This document shows, in pieces, positions 26,828-36,814 of a stretch of 64,000 nucleotides of DNA. The translations under genes and the position numbers were made by a program. Source of the stretch: Palsa-504 sp963822765 (GTDB lineage: Bacteria; Actinomycetota; Actinomycetes; Streptosporangiales; Streptosporangiaceae); contig CAWGJL010000033.1 of the NCBI GenBank assembly GCA_963822765.1, positions 1 to 64,000 on the forward strand, in the 5' to 3' direction. Each line of letters opens with the position of its first letter. The first letter of the stretch is position 1. The notes beneath the pieces were generated by a model. That model was not told the DNA's origin and ran no database searches. It worked only from the letters and a program-made list of their open reading frames with translations.

Positions 26828-29467
26828 TCAGGCGGCGCCGAGGGTGACCAGGGAGATCGCGGTGGCGTGCTGGACCGGATCGCCGGTGAGCCCGCGCCGG
26901 ACCTGGTAGAGCGACTCGGCCAGGGTCTGGCCGGCCCGCAGGTGCCGGTGCAGGTCCACCATCAGGGGCACGACGGCGCGGTCGTTCAGCGGCACGATGG
27001 CGGCGATGATCCCCGCGGTCCCCAGCGGCAGCAGGCTGCTGACCAGGCCGAGCAGCTCGTTGGCTCCGGCGGGGGCCAGCGCGCCGGAGTCACAGCTGGA
27101 CAGGACCAGACGGTACGGCGCGCGGTGCAGCTGCTCGAAGTCGTAGACGGTCAGCGGGCCGTCGTACATCCGCAGCGAGGAGAACAGCGGGCTGTCGGCC
27201 CGGAAGATCCCGTGCGCGGCGATGTGCGCCAGCCACGCTCCGTCCAGCGCGGGCAGCACCTTGTCGGCCGTGGCAGCGGCGTCTTCCAGCACCGTGACGT
27301 CGTCGTACAGCCGCGCGATCAGGGGCACCTCGGCGCCGTCCGTGGCCAGGCCGGGCCCGCGGGCCAGGATGACCTGGCGGTGTTCGGGTTCTGGCGGCTT
27401 GGTGGGCCCGCAGCCAGGCGCTGGCGGACGGGGCGACGCTGATCACCCGGTCCTTCAGTGCGGGCAGCAGCGCCCACGGGATGGGGTGCAGCTTGCCGGG
27501 CGGGACGATGATGACCGGCCCGTCGCCCAGGTGCGGGACGGCTTGTCCGAGCAGCGCTTGCTGGAGTGCTGGTCCCGCCTTAGCCAGGACGGCCAGCGCG
27601 CTGGCCGGGTCGTCGCCGGGGCGGCTGCGGGCCAGGCGGCGCAGGGCGAAGCGGGCGAAATCCGCCGCCTTCATGGCGTCGGCGGCCTGGCCGGCGGCGA
27701 ACTGCCGGATCCGGCCCGACCCGCAGGTCAGGACGTACAGATCGCCGTCGACGTCAACGATCTCGATGAGCTGGGCGGGGCCGAGCTCATCGAGCAGGTC
27801 GGCCGGGCTGAACGGGGCGCGGGTCCACCGCCCGTTACCCCGGGCGCGCAGCGCGCTGGCGCGCACCTCGGTTTCCAGCCGCTGTTGTTCCTTCTGCAGC
27901 GACGCGCTCGGCTTGCCCTGGCTCCGCGCCTGGTCCAGGCCCCTGGTCACCGCGCGCAGCGCGGCCAGGCTGGCGTTCAGCTCCGCGTCGGCTGACGGCC
28001 GCACCGGGGGAACCGCGTAGGCGGTGGCCCGCCAGCGCTCGCTCCAGGTCAGCAGGAGCCGCGGCCGGCGGGCCCGCGCGGCATGCCGCTGGGCGAGGGC
28101 GGCCAGTTCGGCGCCATGCACGGTGGCCTGGGCCCGGAGTTCCGAGGCGCCCAGGGTCAGCCGGTACTCGTCGAGAACGTCGAGCCCTCGTCGGCAGGCG
28201 GCCAGCATCCGGTCCGGACGGCCCGCAGCCTCGGCGCGCAGGGCCTCGCCGAGCCAGCCGCTGACCCGCGACAGCGCCGGGCCGCGTCGCCGGGTCCGGG
28301 CCAGCGCGGCCAGATGGCGTTCGGCGTCGTCGCGGCGGCCGAGATCCAGGGCGATGCGCCCGGCCAGCAGGTGCGCCTGGGCCGCGTCGCTCGAGCCCAG
28401 GGCATCCAGCCGGGCGGCGGACCGGTTCGCCTCGCGCAGCATCGGGGCCGATACCGGGCCGACCTCGTACCGGGCCTGGACCAGAACGCGCGCCGCATGG
28501 GCCTGCCGCCAGGCGCTCCGCTGCGACCGGAACATGCGGTACGCGGCCTGCGCCCAGTCCAGGGCGGCCTGGGGCCGGGCCGCGGCCAGCGCGCAGTTGG
28601 CCGCCATCAGCAGCAGGTTCGCCTTATCCGTGGGCCGGCCGCGGATTTCCTCTATTTCTCGCAACGCGGCATCGGCTTCGGCCAGGGCATCGCCGACCAA
28701 CCCGGCCGCCAGCAGCACGGCACACCGTTCGCTGCGCAGCCAGATGGTCGGCACCTTCAGCCGCTGGAAGCTGAGGGTCGCCGCATCGATACGGGCCAGC
28801 GCGGCCGGGAGGTCTCCGGACGCGAAGGCGGTCCAGCGCGCGATTGGCCACCGGGTCGAGCGCTTCCAGTTCCTGCCCGATGGTCGGAGTACAGCCGGGC
28901 GGCGGAAACGTAATCGGCATCGGCCCGGCTGGTCGACCCCAGGTTCAGGTAAATGCTGGCGCGGGTGTTCAGCGCGCGAGCTGTCCAGAGCAGGTCGCCC
29001 GCCTGCCGCAGCCCGGCGACCGCGTGCCGCGCGTCTTCCAGGGCCGCCGGAAAACGGGCCAGGGAGTAGAACACGATCGCCCGGCCGTGCCGGACCCGGG
29101 CCGCCGACACGCCACTGGACCGGCGCACGGCGGCCTCGAAGGCGGCCAGCCCGGCCGCCGTCCGGCCCGCGAAAACGAGCGCCAGGCCCAGGCTGGCGAG
29201 TACCTCGGCCTCGCGCTCGGCCGAGCCGGTGCGGCGGGCCTGGCGCAGCGCCTGGCGCAGTTCACCGACCCCGGCCTCGACGTCGCCGTAGTCGCGCAGC
29301 ACGATCCCCGCGGCCTGGTGGGCCACGGAGGCGTCGTGCGGGTCCGGTCGTCCGGCGAGCACGGCACGCGCTCTGGTCAGCGCAACCCAGGGCCGGGACG
29401 TGGCCAGCGCGACCAAATCGTCCACCTCGCGCGGACCTGCCGCGGCCGCGCGCCCTCCCCGGCCCAC
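26828..29467 (-). pseudogene. TPR-CHAT caspase-like protease, two or more frameshifts
   Basis: GTG 29467 opens VGRGGRAAAAGPREVDDLVA. The N-terminal ~550 residues are helical TPR-like repeats (AGIVLRDYGDVEAGVGELRQ, FPAALEDARHAVAGLRQAGD, AQAHLLAGRIALDLGRRDDA). The C-terminal ~320 residues are a CHAT (caspase-like) domain: PAQLIEIVDVDGDLYVLTCG, IIVPPGKLHPIPWALLP, then AHIAAHGIF with the catalytic His and LVLSSCDSG with the catalytic Cys. Frames change near 28880 and near 27380. Both sides keep full family similarity, so single indels are likely. CHAT proteins are cysteine proteases used in stress and conflict responses. It converges on the sigma factor pair and diverges from a subtilisin, suggesting a joint proteolytic signalling role. 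Confidence 0.8.
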
Positions 29468-29630
29468 AGGCCGATTCTAGGTCTCCAGATTTGGCGCGGT
29501 CCATGTATTAAAGCGTCACGATCGCTGCCCCGTAAGGGTGCGTCAGACCCGGCGGGGTTTCTGAGGAACCGCGGGCCTGCCAGCAGTGCCTGCGGTTAGA
29601 TCGGGTAAATGATTAATTCCGGAGGGCACA

Positions 29631-31161
29631 GTGGCAGAAAAGAATTACTGGTACAGCTCGCTCAAGCCTCCGCTTGACCCTGAGGCCGCCGCGGAGGCCA
29701 AGACCATCGTCGACGCGTTCGCCGCGCGCAAAATCCCGATCGAAATCGGCGGTTTCCCCGACGACGCCGAAGAAGACGACGAGCTGCACGGCGGTGGCAT
29801 TGCCTTCATGTACGTCAAGGGCCGGATTCTCGCCCGCGAACCGTACCTGGCCGCGATGGGAATGACCCCGGACATCCCGGAACGCGTGCGTGTCACCAGG
29901 CCGCAAGGAATATTGGAGATCATCAGCGAGGACGAACGGGTTCGGGAAGTCGAGATCACCCGAGTTGTCGGGGACATCGTGCTTCTCCACTTGAATCCTC
30001 ATCGCGATCCGAAGGCTCCTGACCGTGAGCAGCCCGACGTGCTCGAACTGCTCGAGCAGATCGACGACAGATTCGGCCCGGGGATCGCGGGGCCTGATCA
30101 CATCCTGACCGCCGCGCAGCACGTGACTCCCTGCTCGGCCACGGAGCCGCAGCAGGTTTATCCGACGGCGGGACCCTACCCCGGCCTCTGCCGGGACGGC
30201 GGCGCCCGGGTGCGGATCTTCCAGGCCGACACCGGGCTGGTGCCGGGTGCGGCGGAAACCTTCCCGTGGCTGGCCGGCGTCTACGGCGATCCCGACCCGC
30301 GGGCCGGGACCGTTGCGGGCGGCACGATCGAGCCCTACGGGGGACACGGGACGTTCGTCGCGGGCGTCATGCGGTGCATGGCTCCGCAAGCGGCAATCCG
30401 GGTCGAGAACATCTTCGGCACCGCGGGCAGCGCGTGCGAATCGGAGGTCGCGATGAGGCTCCACGCGGCGTTCGGCTTCGGCTTCGAGATCCTCCACATA
30501 ACGGCCTCGTGCCTAACCAGGAAGAACCTCCCGCCGCTGGCCCTGGAAGGCTTCCTGAAGCTGCTCCGGCCGTACAAAGGTGTTCTCGTGCGTCGCAGAG
30601 GCGGGCAACAACTACACCCAGCGGCCGGCCTGGCCGGGCGCCTTCCCTGACGTGCTCTCCGTCGGGGCGCTCGCGACCGACTGGCGTCACCGTGCGGACT
30701 TCAGCAATCACGGGGGCTGGGTCGACGTGTACGCGCCAGGTGAGAAGCTCATCAACGCCTTCGGCAGCGGTACGTACACCTGCCAGGTCCCGCCTCATGT
30801 CGGGCAGGTAAGGACGTTCTCCGGCCTGGCGCAGTGGAGCGGGACTTCGTTCTCGGCCCCCATCGTGACCGGGCTGATCGCGGCCCGGATGGCCCGCCGC
30901 GGCGAAAGCGCCAGGGAAGCGGCCGCGGCTCTGATGGCCAAGGCCCGGGCCCAGACGATTCCCGGGGTGGGTCCGGCGCTGTTCCCCTGCTGCGATGATG
31001 ACGACGACGCGAGCACCGCGGTCACTGCGGTCGCTGCGGTCGCTGCGGGGACGGCGGCTGCGGCGGTGCTACCAGGACGGGGTGCGGGCCCTTGCCGTCG
31101 CCAGGTAGTCGTGCCGAGGTGCACCCCCATGCGTGCGGAGGCCTGTCACGGCCGGCGCTAG
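29631..31161 (+). pseudogene. S8 subtilisin-like serine protease, one frameshift
   Basis: GTG 29631 follows CCGGAGGG and opens MAEKNYWYSSLKPPLDPEAA. The first ~190 residues are an N-terminal domain of unknown fold. The S8 catalytic residues follow: Asp in VRIFQADTGLV (~200), His in GGHGTFVAGV (~239), the oxyanion Asn in CVAEAGNNYTQRP and Ser in WSGTSFSAPIVTG (~405). The frame changes near 30590, between the His and Asn segments; one indel would join them. No signal peptide is visible, so the enzyme is probably cytoplasmic, which is unusual for secreted-type subtilisins but fits an intracellular signalling role with the adjacent CHAT protease. The tail after CCDDDDDAS is Ala-rich and may not be authentic. 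Its stop overlaps the convergent SCO1-like gene. Confidence 0.8.
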
Positions 31162-32330
31162 GGCTTGAGGGCGTGCTGGACGGCGGCGGTCAGGGCGGGG
31201 ACGGAGAGCCAGCCGTCGTGGGACCAGATGATCTTGCCGGACGCGGAGACCAGGGCCAGCCAGGGCTGGTCCTGGACGTTGAAGCCGTCCGCGACGCGGC
31301 CGGTGGTGTCGAGGGCGACCGGGTAGCTGAGCGAGGTGCCGAGGCCGGCCAGGTAGGTGCGGACGGCCTGGGCCGAGGGCTCGACCACCGTCTCGTCGAC
31401 CGCGACGAGCGGCGGCAGGCCCTGTCCATTTCCGGCCTTGTGAGCCGCGGCGGCGTAGGCGTTGCCGTCGATGAGCTCGGACTTCAGGTCCGAGACCTCG
31501 GACAGCCAGGTGGCGAAGAACAGCACCAGGTGCGGCGCCCCCGGGCCCAGGTCCACCTGGCCGGCGCCGGTGGCCGACGGCAGGGCGACGTGATCGGCGG
31601 GGCCCTGCACGGTGATGGAGGCCAGCGAACCCTGGCTGGCCACGTGCGGGTGGCCCGGCAGCAGGCTGGACAGCTCGTCCGCGAGCACCTGCGCGGACTG
31701 GCCGACGCTGGAGTAGGCCATCTGGGTCAGGTAGAGCTTCTGCTCCCGGCCCTGCTGGTTGATGACGTACAGCGCGGGAGTGTGGTCGATCTGGCCCTGC
31801 TCGATCTGCACCGCGATGTGGTAGGCACCCCACACCGACTTCAGCTGGGCCAGCGAGCCGGTCAGGAAGTCCCACTGGTTGACCATGCCGTGCGCCCGGG
31901 AGTAGGACAGCACGTCCGCGACGCTGGTGGCGTTCGGGTTCGCGTCGACGCCGAGCAGCTGGACCTGGTTGCCCGCGGCGCCGAGCAGCTGCTTGGCCTG
32001 CAGCATGGCCTGCGTGGTCAGCGGGCAGACCGTCGTGCATTCGGAGTCCTCGAAGCCCAGCATGACGACCTTGCCGCGGAACTGGCTGAGCGACATCGGC
32101 TGGCCGAACTGGTTGACCAGCTTGATGTCCGGGGCCGGCAGGTTGTTCAGCGAGCTGCCGAGGTCGAGGTTCGGGTTCATCTCGGCGGCGCTGGCGGCCG
32201 GGTTGGCCTGCATGCCGCCCAGCGAACCGGTACTGGTACTGCTGGCGCTGGCGCCGCATCCGGCTAGCGCCGTCAGCACGCTCAGCAGGGCCGCGGCCGC
32301 CAGCGTGCCGCGTGTGCGCAAGGTCTTCAT
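31158..32330 (-). CDS. SCO1/SenC-like lipoprotein with a second, cysteine-less thioredoxin-like domain
   Basis: A lipoprotein signal is clear: MKTLRTRGTLAAAALLSVLT and lipobox LAGC. Domain 1 (residues ~65-215) is SCO1/SenC-like, with the copper-binding pair in ECTTVCP and the conserved His in QIDHTPALYVI. SCO proteins deliver copper to the CuA site of cytochrome oxidase or act as thiol oxidoreductases. Domain 2 (residues ~245-390) has the thioredoxin/TlpA fold pattern (HLVLFFATWLSEVSDLKSEL, YPVALDTTGRVADGFNV, DQPWLALVSASGKIIWSHDG). Its active site reads ATWLSEV instead of the usual TWCxxC, so it has lost both cysteines. The downstream neighbour in the same direction is none; upstream is NDH-2, a respiratory context. 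Confidence 0.85.
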   Translation of the reverse strand: MKTLRTRGTLAAAALLSVLTALAGCGASASSTSTGSLGGMQANPAASAAEMNPNLDLGSSLNNLPAPDIKLVNQFGQPMSLSQFRGKVVMLGFEDSECTTVCPLTTQAMLQAKQLLGAAGNQVQLLGVDANPNATSVADVLSYSRAHGMVNQWDFLTGSLAQLKSVWGAYHIAVQIEQGQIDHTPALYVINQQGREQKLYLTQMAYSSVGQSAQVLADELSSLLPGHPHVASQGSLASITVQGPADHVALPSATGAGQVDLGPGAPHLVLFFATWLSEVSDLKSELIDGNAYAAAAHKAGNGQGLPPLVAVDETVVEPSAQAVRTYLAGLGTSLSYPVALDTTGRVADGFNVQDQPWLALVSASGKIIWSHDGWLSVPALTAAVQHALKP

Positions 32331-32343
32331 CGCGAAGGACAGC

Positions 32344-33609
32344 CTACTCCGGTCTACTACGAGATGTCGTAGGAAGTTGGGAGTGGTCGGGATCGTCGCC
32401 GACGATCACGGCGCCGCCGTGGCCCCAGGCCAGGTAGCGGTAGGTCAGGTTGATCATCGTGGACACCCGGTTGCGCCCGCCGAGCAGGTAGAACAGGTGC
32501 AAGGCCAGCCAGGACAGCCAGGCGAGCGTGCCGCGCAGGCGCAGTCCCCCGGCGAGCTGTACCACCGCGGACCGGCGTCCGATGGTGGCCATCGTGCCCT
32601 TGTCGTGGTAGCTGAACGGCTCGGTGGCGGCCTGGCGGTGCAGCCGGACGATCTGCGCGCCGGCGTGACGCCCCATCTGCAGCGCGGGCTGGGCCAGCTG
32701 GGGGGTGGGATGGCCGGGGTTTTCCGCGATGTCGCCCACGGCGAAGATCCGGTCCTGTCCCTGGACCCGCAGGTCGGACCCGACCAGGATGCGCCCACCC
32801 GGGCCCTGGGGCAGGCCCCAGCCCGCCACGGCCTCGGCCGCCCCGACCCCGGCCGCCCACACGGTCAGGCCGCTGGACAGGTTCTCCCCGTCGGCCAGCA
32901 GCACCTGCTGGCCGGTGATCTCGGCGATGCGGGTGTTCAGCCTGATGTCCACGCCGCGTTTTTCCAGCTGGACGCGGGCGTACTCGCGCAGTTTCTCGTC
33001 GAACGCGGTAAGGAGCGAGGGGGCCATCTCGATGAGCCGGACGTGGACCCGGGCCGGATCGACGTCCGGGAAGGTGGCGGCGAGCACGGTGGCGCCCAGC
33101 TCGGCGAGCGTGCCGGCCAGCTCGACCCCGGTGGCCCCGCCGCCGGCCACGGTGACGTGCAGATCGCCGCTGTCCACGCTCAGCCGCTCGAAGGCCGCCA
33201 TCAGGTGGTCGCGCAGCCGGAGGGCGTCGGTGCGGGTGTACAGGGCGATGGTGTTCTCGGCGGCGCCCTTGATGCCGTGGTAGGCGGCCGACACGCCGGT
33301 GGCGATGATCAGGTAGTCGTAGCCGAGCTCGAGGCCGTTGGTGAGCTTGATCCGGCGGGACACCGGGTCGATGGTGGCCAGCTCGCCGTGCCGGAAGTTC
33401 GCCCCGTACCGCCCGGCGAAGCCGCCCGCCGGGTAGGCGACGTCGCCGGGGTTCAGCCCGGCCGTGGCCACCTGGTACAGGAGCGGCTGGAACGTGCTGT
33501 ACAGGTGACCGTCGACCAGGGTTACCCGCAGGCCCGCGCGGGTGAGCCGGGCGATGGCGGAGAGCCCGGCGAATCCCGCGCCGCAGATGACGACGTGGGG
33601 TGCGTCCGG
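32344..33609 (-). CDS. ndh: Type II NADH dehydrogenase (NDH-2)
   Basis: NDH-2 passes electrons from NADH to quinone without pumping protons. The FAD-binding GxGxxG is at the very N terminus (HVVICGAGFAGLSAIARL). Then come FQPLLYQVATAGLNPGDVAY, the NADH-binding VTVAGGGATGVELAG, the second FAD site IFAVGDIAE and a C-terminal membrane-anchoring stretch (LAWLSWLALHLFYLLGGRNR). Coding similarity runs up to about 33607, but no ATG, GTG or TTG lies in frame before it; the first is GTG 33471, after the FAD motif. An in-frame ATC at 33633 follows GGAAGG. Either a rare start codon or a 5' indel must be invoked. Upstream is the YihY gene in the same direction. The 3' coordinate and family are firm; the start is not. 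Confidence 0.85.
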   Translation of the reverse strand, partial: PDAPHVVICGAGFAGLSAIARLTRAGLRVTLVDGHLYSTFQPLLYQVATAGLNPGDVAYPAGGFAGRYGANFRHGELATIDPVSRRIKLTNGLELGYDYLIIATGVSAAYHGIKGAAENTIALYTRTDALRLRDHLMAAFERLSVDSGDLHVTVAGGGATGVELAGTLAELGATVLAATFPDVDPARVHVRLIEMAPSLLTAFDEKLREYARVQLEKRGVDIRLNTRIAEITGQQVLLADGENLSSGLTVWAAGVGAAEAVAGWGLPQGPGGRILVGSDLRVQGQDRIFAVGDIAENPGHPTPQLAQPALQMGRHAGAQIVRLHRQAATEPFSYHDKGTMATIGRRSAVVQLAGGLRLRGTLAWLSWLALHLFYLLGGRNRVSTMINLTYRYLAWGHGGAVIVGDDPDHSQLPTTSRSRPE

Positions 33610-33610
33610 G

Positions 33611-34534
33611 TCAGCCTGATGTCTTCTGGCGATCGGTGTTACCTTCCGGGTCCTTGCTGCGCTCTTCCACCTGTGTGTAGGGCGGCGGCGCGATGGCGCG
33701 TGGCCACAGCCGGTATTCGGTTACCACGTTAATCTGCACCGCGTACAGGGTCAGCTCCGCCTCCAGGTACAGCCAGGCGAGCAGGCCGATCACCACCGCG
33801 AAGGTGCCGTAGACGGGCGAGGCGTGGGCCAGCTGGTGCGAGACGAAGTAAGTGCCGACGTACTGCAGGATCTGCCAGATGGCCCCGGCGATGACCGCGC
33901 CCAGCCGCAGCTGCCGCCAGCCGATCTCCTTGGCCGTGCCGAGCCGGAAGGACAGCCAGAACACCCCGATGTTCAGCACCAGCGCCGCCGCCACCGTGGC
34001 CACGGTGGCGCCGGGACCGAATACCCGCCCGGCCGCGCCGGACAGGATCGTGGTCCCGATCAGGCCCAGGCCGATGACCACCATCAGCCCGAAGCTGCGC
34101 AGCAACGACCACGGGAAGCCCGGCCGGCGTGCGATCGGGATCTCCCACACGGTGTTGAGCGCGTTCTGGATCGCGGTCGCCACGCCCCGGGCGCCGAAGA
34201 ACGTGCCGAGCAGGCCGACCACGAGCGGCAGCCCGGTCTGCGTCAGCGGGCTGATGTGGCCGAGCTGCTGGCCGATCACCGGGTACTGGCCCAGCGCGGA
34301 GTTCAGCAGCCGGTGCTGGAGCCCCGGGTCGTTCTTGAGCACGATGTTCAGCACCGTGACCAGCACGAGCAGCAGCGGGAAGATCGCGACGAACGCGTAG
34401 TAGGCGATCAGCGCGGCCTGGTTGCCCGCCTGGTCGTCGCCGAACTTCTTCCACACCGCGACCGGGACGGCCAGCCACGCGTGCCGCTGCTGGAGCGTGT
34501 CGGCCGCGTGGACGGCTCGCTTGACCCTGTTCAT
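33611..34534 (-). CDS. YihY/BrkB-family integral membrane protein
   Basis: The product has 307 residues. The family signature is present: KKFGDDQAGNQAALIAYYAF, VAIFPLLLVLVTVLNIVL, LGTFFGARGVATAIQNALN, PWSLLRSFGLMVVIGLGLIG. Six membrane helices are expected, the last near GTFAVVIGLLAWLYLEAE with ELTLYAVQINVVTEYRLWP after it. The cytoplasmic tail is charged (VEERSKDPEGNTDRQ). Members were once called ribonuclease BN by error; no enzyme role is established. The start is ATG 34534. Its stop lies immediately before the NDH-2 reading frame, so the two may be co-transcribed. Confidence 0.92.
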   Translation of the reverse strand: MNRVKRAVHAADTLQQRHAWLAVPVAVWKKFGDDQAGNQAALIAYYAFVAIFPLLLVLVTVLNIVLKNDPGLQHRLLNSALGQYPVIGQQLGHISPLTQTGLPLVVGLLGTFFGARGVATAIQNALNTVWEIPIARRPGFPWSLLRSFGLMVVIGLGLIGTTILSGAAGRVFGPGATVATVAAALVLNIGVFWLSFRLGTAKEIGWRQLRLGAVIAGAIWQILQYVGTYFVSHQLAHASPVYGTFAVVIGLLAWLYLEAELTLYAVQINVVTEYRLWPRAIAPPPYTQVEERSKDPEGNTDRQKTSG

Positions 34535-34580
34535 GGCAGAGGAAAGTACCCTGCTCAGCGGCGTCCATCCGGCCTGGCCC

Positions 34581-36092
34581 CTACAGGTTCAGGGCGACCA
34601 GTTCGGGGCGCAGGCAGCCCTGGCTAGGTGTCGGCGAGGGCGAGGGGCTCACGTCCGGGCTCGGCGTGCCGCTCGCCGACGCGGGCGGGCTGGCCGTACC
34701 GGACGGGCTGGCCGTGGTGGAGAGGCTGGACGTGGGACTGGCCGTCGCGGACGGGCTGGCGGAAACCCCGGGGTTCGGGGCTAGTTGCGTGCAGGCGGCG
34801 ATGACCACCAGGTCACTGGCCGGGTCGGCGCTGCCGCCGACACCGCTGGGGTCGACAAAGTAGTGCGGCCAGCCCAGGCCGGCGGCGGTCAGCGTGACCC
34901 GCTGCGCGCCGATGTTGTAGCCCCAGGCGTCCCCGTTCGCGCCCTGGTCGAGCCCGAGCGCCACGCCGTCCCTGACCGCGTACAGGCCCGCGGACCCGCC
35001 GACCGCCGACCCGGAGGCGGTCGCCGTCACCTGGCCGGTCAGCGGGTCCACCGCGATCAGGCTGGATCCCCTGGTCAGGTAGATCTGGTCCTGCCGCGGG
35101 TCGGTACCCTCGGGGACCGACCCGGCGACGGTCCACAGCCAGGCGCCGGTGGCGCCGTAGTACGCGCTCACCCCGGTCGCGGTGGAGAACAGCACCACGC
35201 CGTCGAACGCGGCGCTGAACGTCCCGGGGAAGGAGACGCCCTCGATCGGGCGGATGAGGACGTCCGCGCCGGTCGCCAGGTTGACCTGGCGCAGCGCGGT
35301 GACGGGTGCGGAACCCGCGAACCCGCCGGCCGATTCGGCCAGGTAGAGCAGGCCGGCGTCGGCCCGCCAGGCGAGCGGGACCGGGCCGGTGCTCACCCGC
35401 CAGCGGACCTTGCCGGTGGTGTTGTCGTAGCTCGTCACCGTCGTGGCGCCGACGATGACCGTGTACCGCGCGCTGCCCCAGACCGCTCCGCCGAACACCC
35501 CCGCCGGGTAGCGGCCGGACACCGTGCCGGCCGCGGCGGAGAGCACCACCTCGGTCCGCTGGGGGTGCCCGGCGCTGGTGTAGGAGACGCCCGCGGTGAC
35601 CTCGCCGGGCCAGGTGCGCACGGAGACGATCGCCGCGCCCGCCGGGAAGCCGGTCAGGGTCTGCACCCACAGCAGCGCACCGGTCCTGGCCGAGTACCCG
35701 GACACGGTGAGCCCGGCGCCGAGGGCGGCGACGCCGTCGCCGACCGACGCGTAAGCCAGGCCGGTCGCCGGCACGGTGCCGGTCAGCCCGGGAACCACCT
35801 GCCACGAACCCGGCAGCGCCTGGGTCCACCTGATCATGCGTGGCGCGGCTCCGGCCCGGCAGCCCGAGCGGCACGCGGCCGCCGGAGTCCCGCTGACCGC
35901 GCTGAGCGCGGGATAGGGCAGCAGGGCGACGCCGAGCAGGACCAGGACCAGGGTCCACCGGCGCAGCCGCGGGGAGGCGCCGGCGGTACCCAGGCGGATC
36001 CGGCCGGGGACGGCACGCGAGGTCCGGCGGCGGAGCCGGCGGGAGACGGCGCGCGAGGCCCGGCGGCGCATCCGGCGGTCCATCCGGTTCAT
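34581..36092 (-). CDS. Membrane-anchored PQQ-like beta-propeller protein
   Basis: A strongly basic N terminus (MNRMDRRMRRRASRAVSRRL) precedes one hydrophobic helix (WTLVLVLLGVALLPYPALSA), which acts as anchor or signal. The outer part has WD/PQQ-like blades: VSGYSARTGALLWVQTLTGF, TVTSYDNTTGKVRWRVST, VSAYYGATGAWLWTVAGS, LIAVDPLTGQVTATASG. Propellers of this kind bind partners or are assembly factors; no PQQ enzyme residues were identified. The C terminus is a Ser/Pro/Thr-rich linker (~50 residues) ending QGCLRPELVALNL. Start codon choice is uncertain: ATG 36092 is used, but GTGs near 36145 are in frame. Two Cys (CRSGC) right after the helix may be an exported disulfide. Confidence 0.75.
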   Translation of the reverse strand: MNRMDRRMRRRASRAVSRRLRRRTSRAVPGRIRLGTAGASPRLRRWTLVLVLLGVALLPYPALSAVSGTPAAACRSGCRAGAAPRMIRWTQALPGSWQVVPGLTGTVPATGLAYASVGDGVAALGAGLTVSGYSARTGALLWVQTLTGFPAGAAIVSVRTWPGEVTAGVSYTSAGHPQRTEVVLSAAAGTVSGRYPAGVFGGAVWGSARYTVIVGATTVTSYDNTTGKVRWRVSTGPVPLAWRADAGLLYLAESAGGFAGSAPVTALRQVNLATGADVLIRPIEGVSFPGTFSAAFDGVVLFSTATGVSAYYGATGAWLWTVAGSVPEGTDPRQDQIYLTRGSSLIAVDPLTGQVTATASGSAVGGSAGLYAVRDGVALGLDQGANGDAWGYNIGAQRVTLTAAGLGWPHYFVDPSGVGGSADPASDLVVIAACTQLAPNPGVSASPSATASPTSSLSTTASPSGTASPPASASGTPSPDVSPSPSPTPSQGCLRPELVALNL

Positions 36093-36277
36093 GGTCCGGC
36101 CGCGCGGCCGCCCGGGGACCTTGCGTCCCGGCTGTCGCCTCACAACACCACCGTAGGAGAAACCTGGACCAAACGAGGTCGCCTCCGACCCTAGCTCCGA
36201 GGTCGCATAGCGGACCGATAACGTGTGATAGTTGCGTGCTCTCAAACCGTCAGTTCACCTCGATGAGGAGGTCAGCC

Positions 36278-36814
36278 ATGACCGACCGTCCGCCGCTGCC
36301 CTACGACCACATGCCGGAGGTGCCCTCGTTCGAGGTGCGCAGCGATGACGTCGCCCATGACGAGATGATGAGCGAGAACCACGTCTTCGACGACTGGGGC
36401 ATGACCGGCGGGAACATCTCCCCGTCGCTGTCGTGGTCCGGTTTCCCGGCCGAGACCAAGAGCTTCGCGGTGACCTGCTTCGACCCCGACGCGCCGACCG
36501 GCTCGGGGTTCTGGCACTGGATCGTGCTCGATATCCCGGCTTCGGTGACCGAGCTGGAGACCAACGCGGCCGGGACCGACGGCTCCGGGCTGCCCGAAGG
36601 GGCGTTCCACGTCCGCAACGACTACGGGGTCAAGAATTTCGGCGGGGCCGCGCCGCCCAAGGGAGACCCGCCGCACCGCTACGTGTTCGCGGTGCACGCG
36701 CTGGACGTGGACACCCTGGACGTCAACGACGAGATATCGCCCGCCGTGGCCGGGTTCAACCTGCGCTTCCACACCATCGCCCGGGCCGTGCTGATCCCGG
36801 TCTACGGGTACTGA
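36278..36814 (+). CDS. YbhB/YbcL-type PEBP (Raf-kinase-inhibitor-like) protein
   Basis: ATG 36278 follows GAGGAGG. The 178-residue product has the PEBP hallmarks: NISPSLSWSGFPAETKSFAV, CFDPDAPTGSGFWHWIVLDI, GVKNFGGAAPPKGDPPHRYV, FAVHALDV. The DPDAP and PHRY elements form the conserved anion-binding pocket. It is probably a soluble cytoplasmic protein; no signal peptide is present. The family's bacterial role is not known. Its stop abuts the stop of the convergent regulator gene with no spacer, in the palindrome TGATCA. Confidence 0.93.
   Translation: MTDRPPLPYDHMPEVPSFEVRSDDVAHDEMMSENHVFDDWGMTGGNISPSLSWSGFPAETKSFAVTCFDPDAPTGSGFWHWIVLDIPASVTELETNAAGTDGSGLPEGAFHVRNDYGVKNFGGAAPPKGDPPHRYVFAVHALDVDTLDVNDEISPAVAGFNLRFHTIARAVLIPVYGY

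Noticed and set aside
25768..31161. Type III-E CRISPR-Craspase system
   Set aside because: TPR-CHAT and a sigma factor are present, but there is no effector nuclease, no Csx30-like protein that can be recognised and no CRISPR array.
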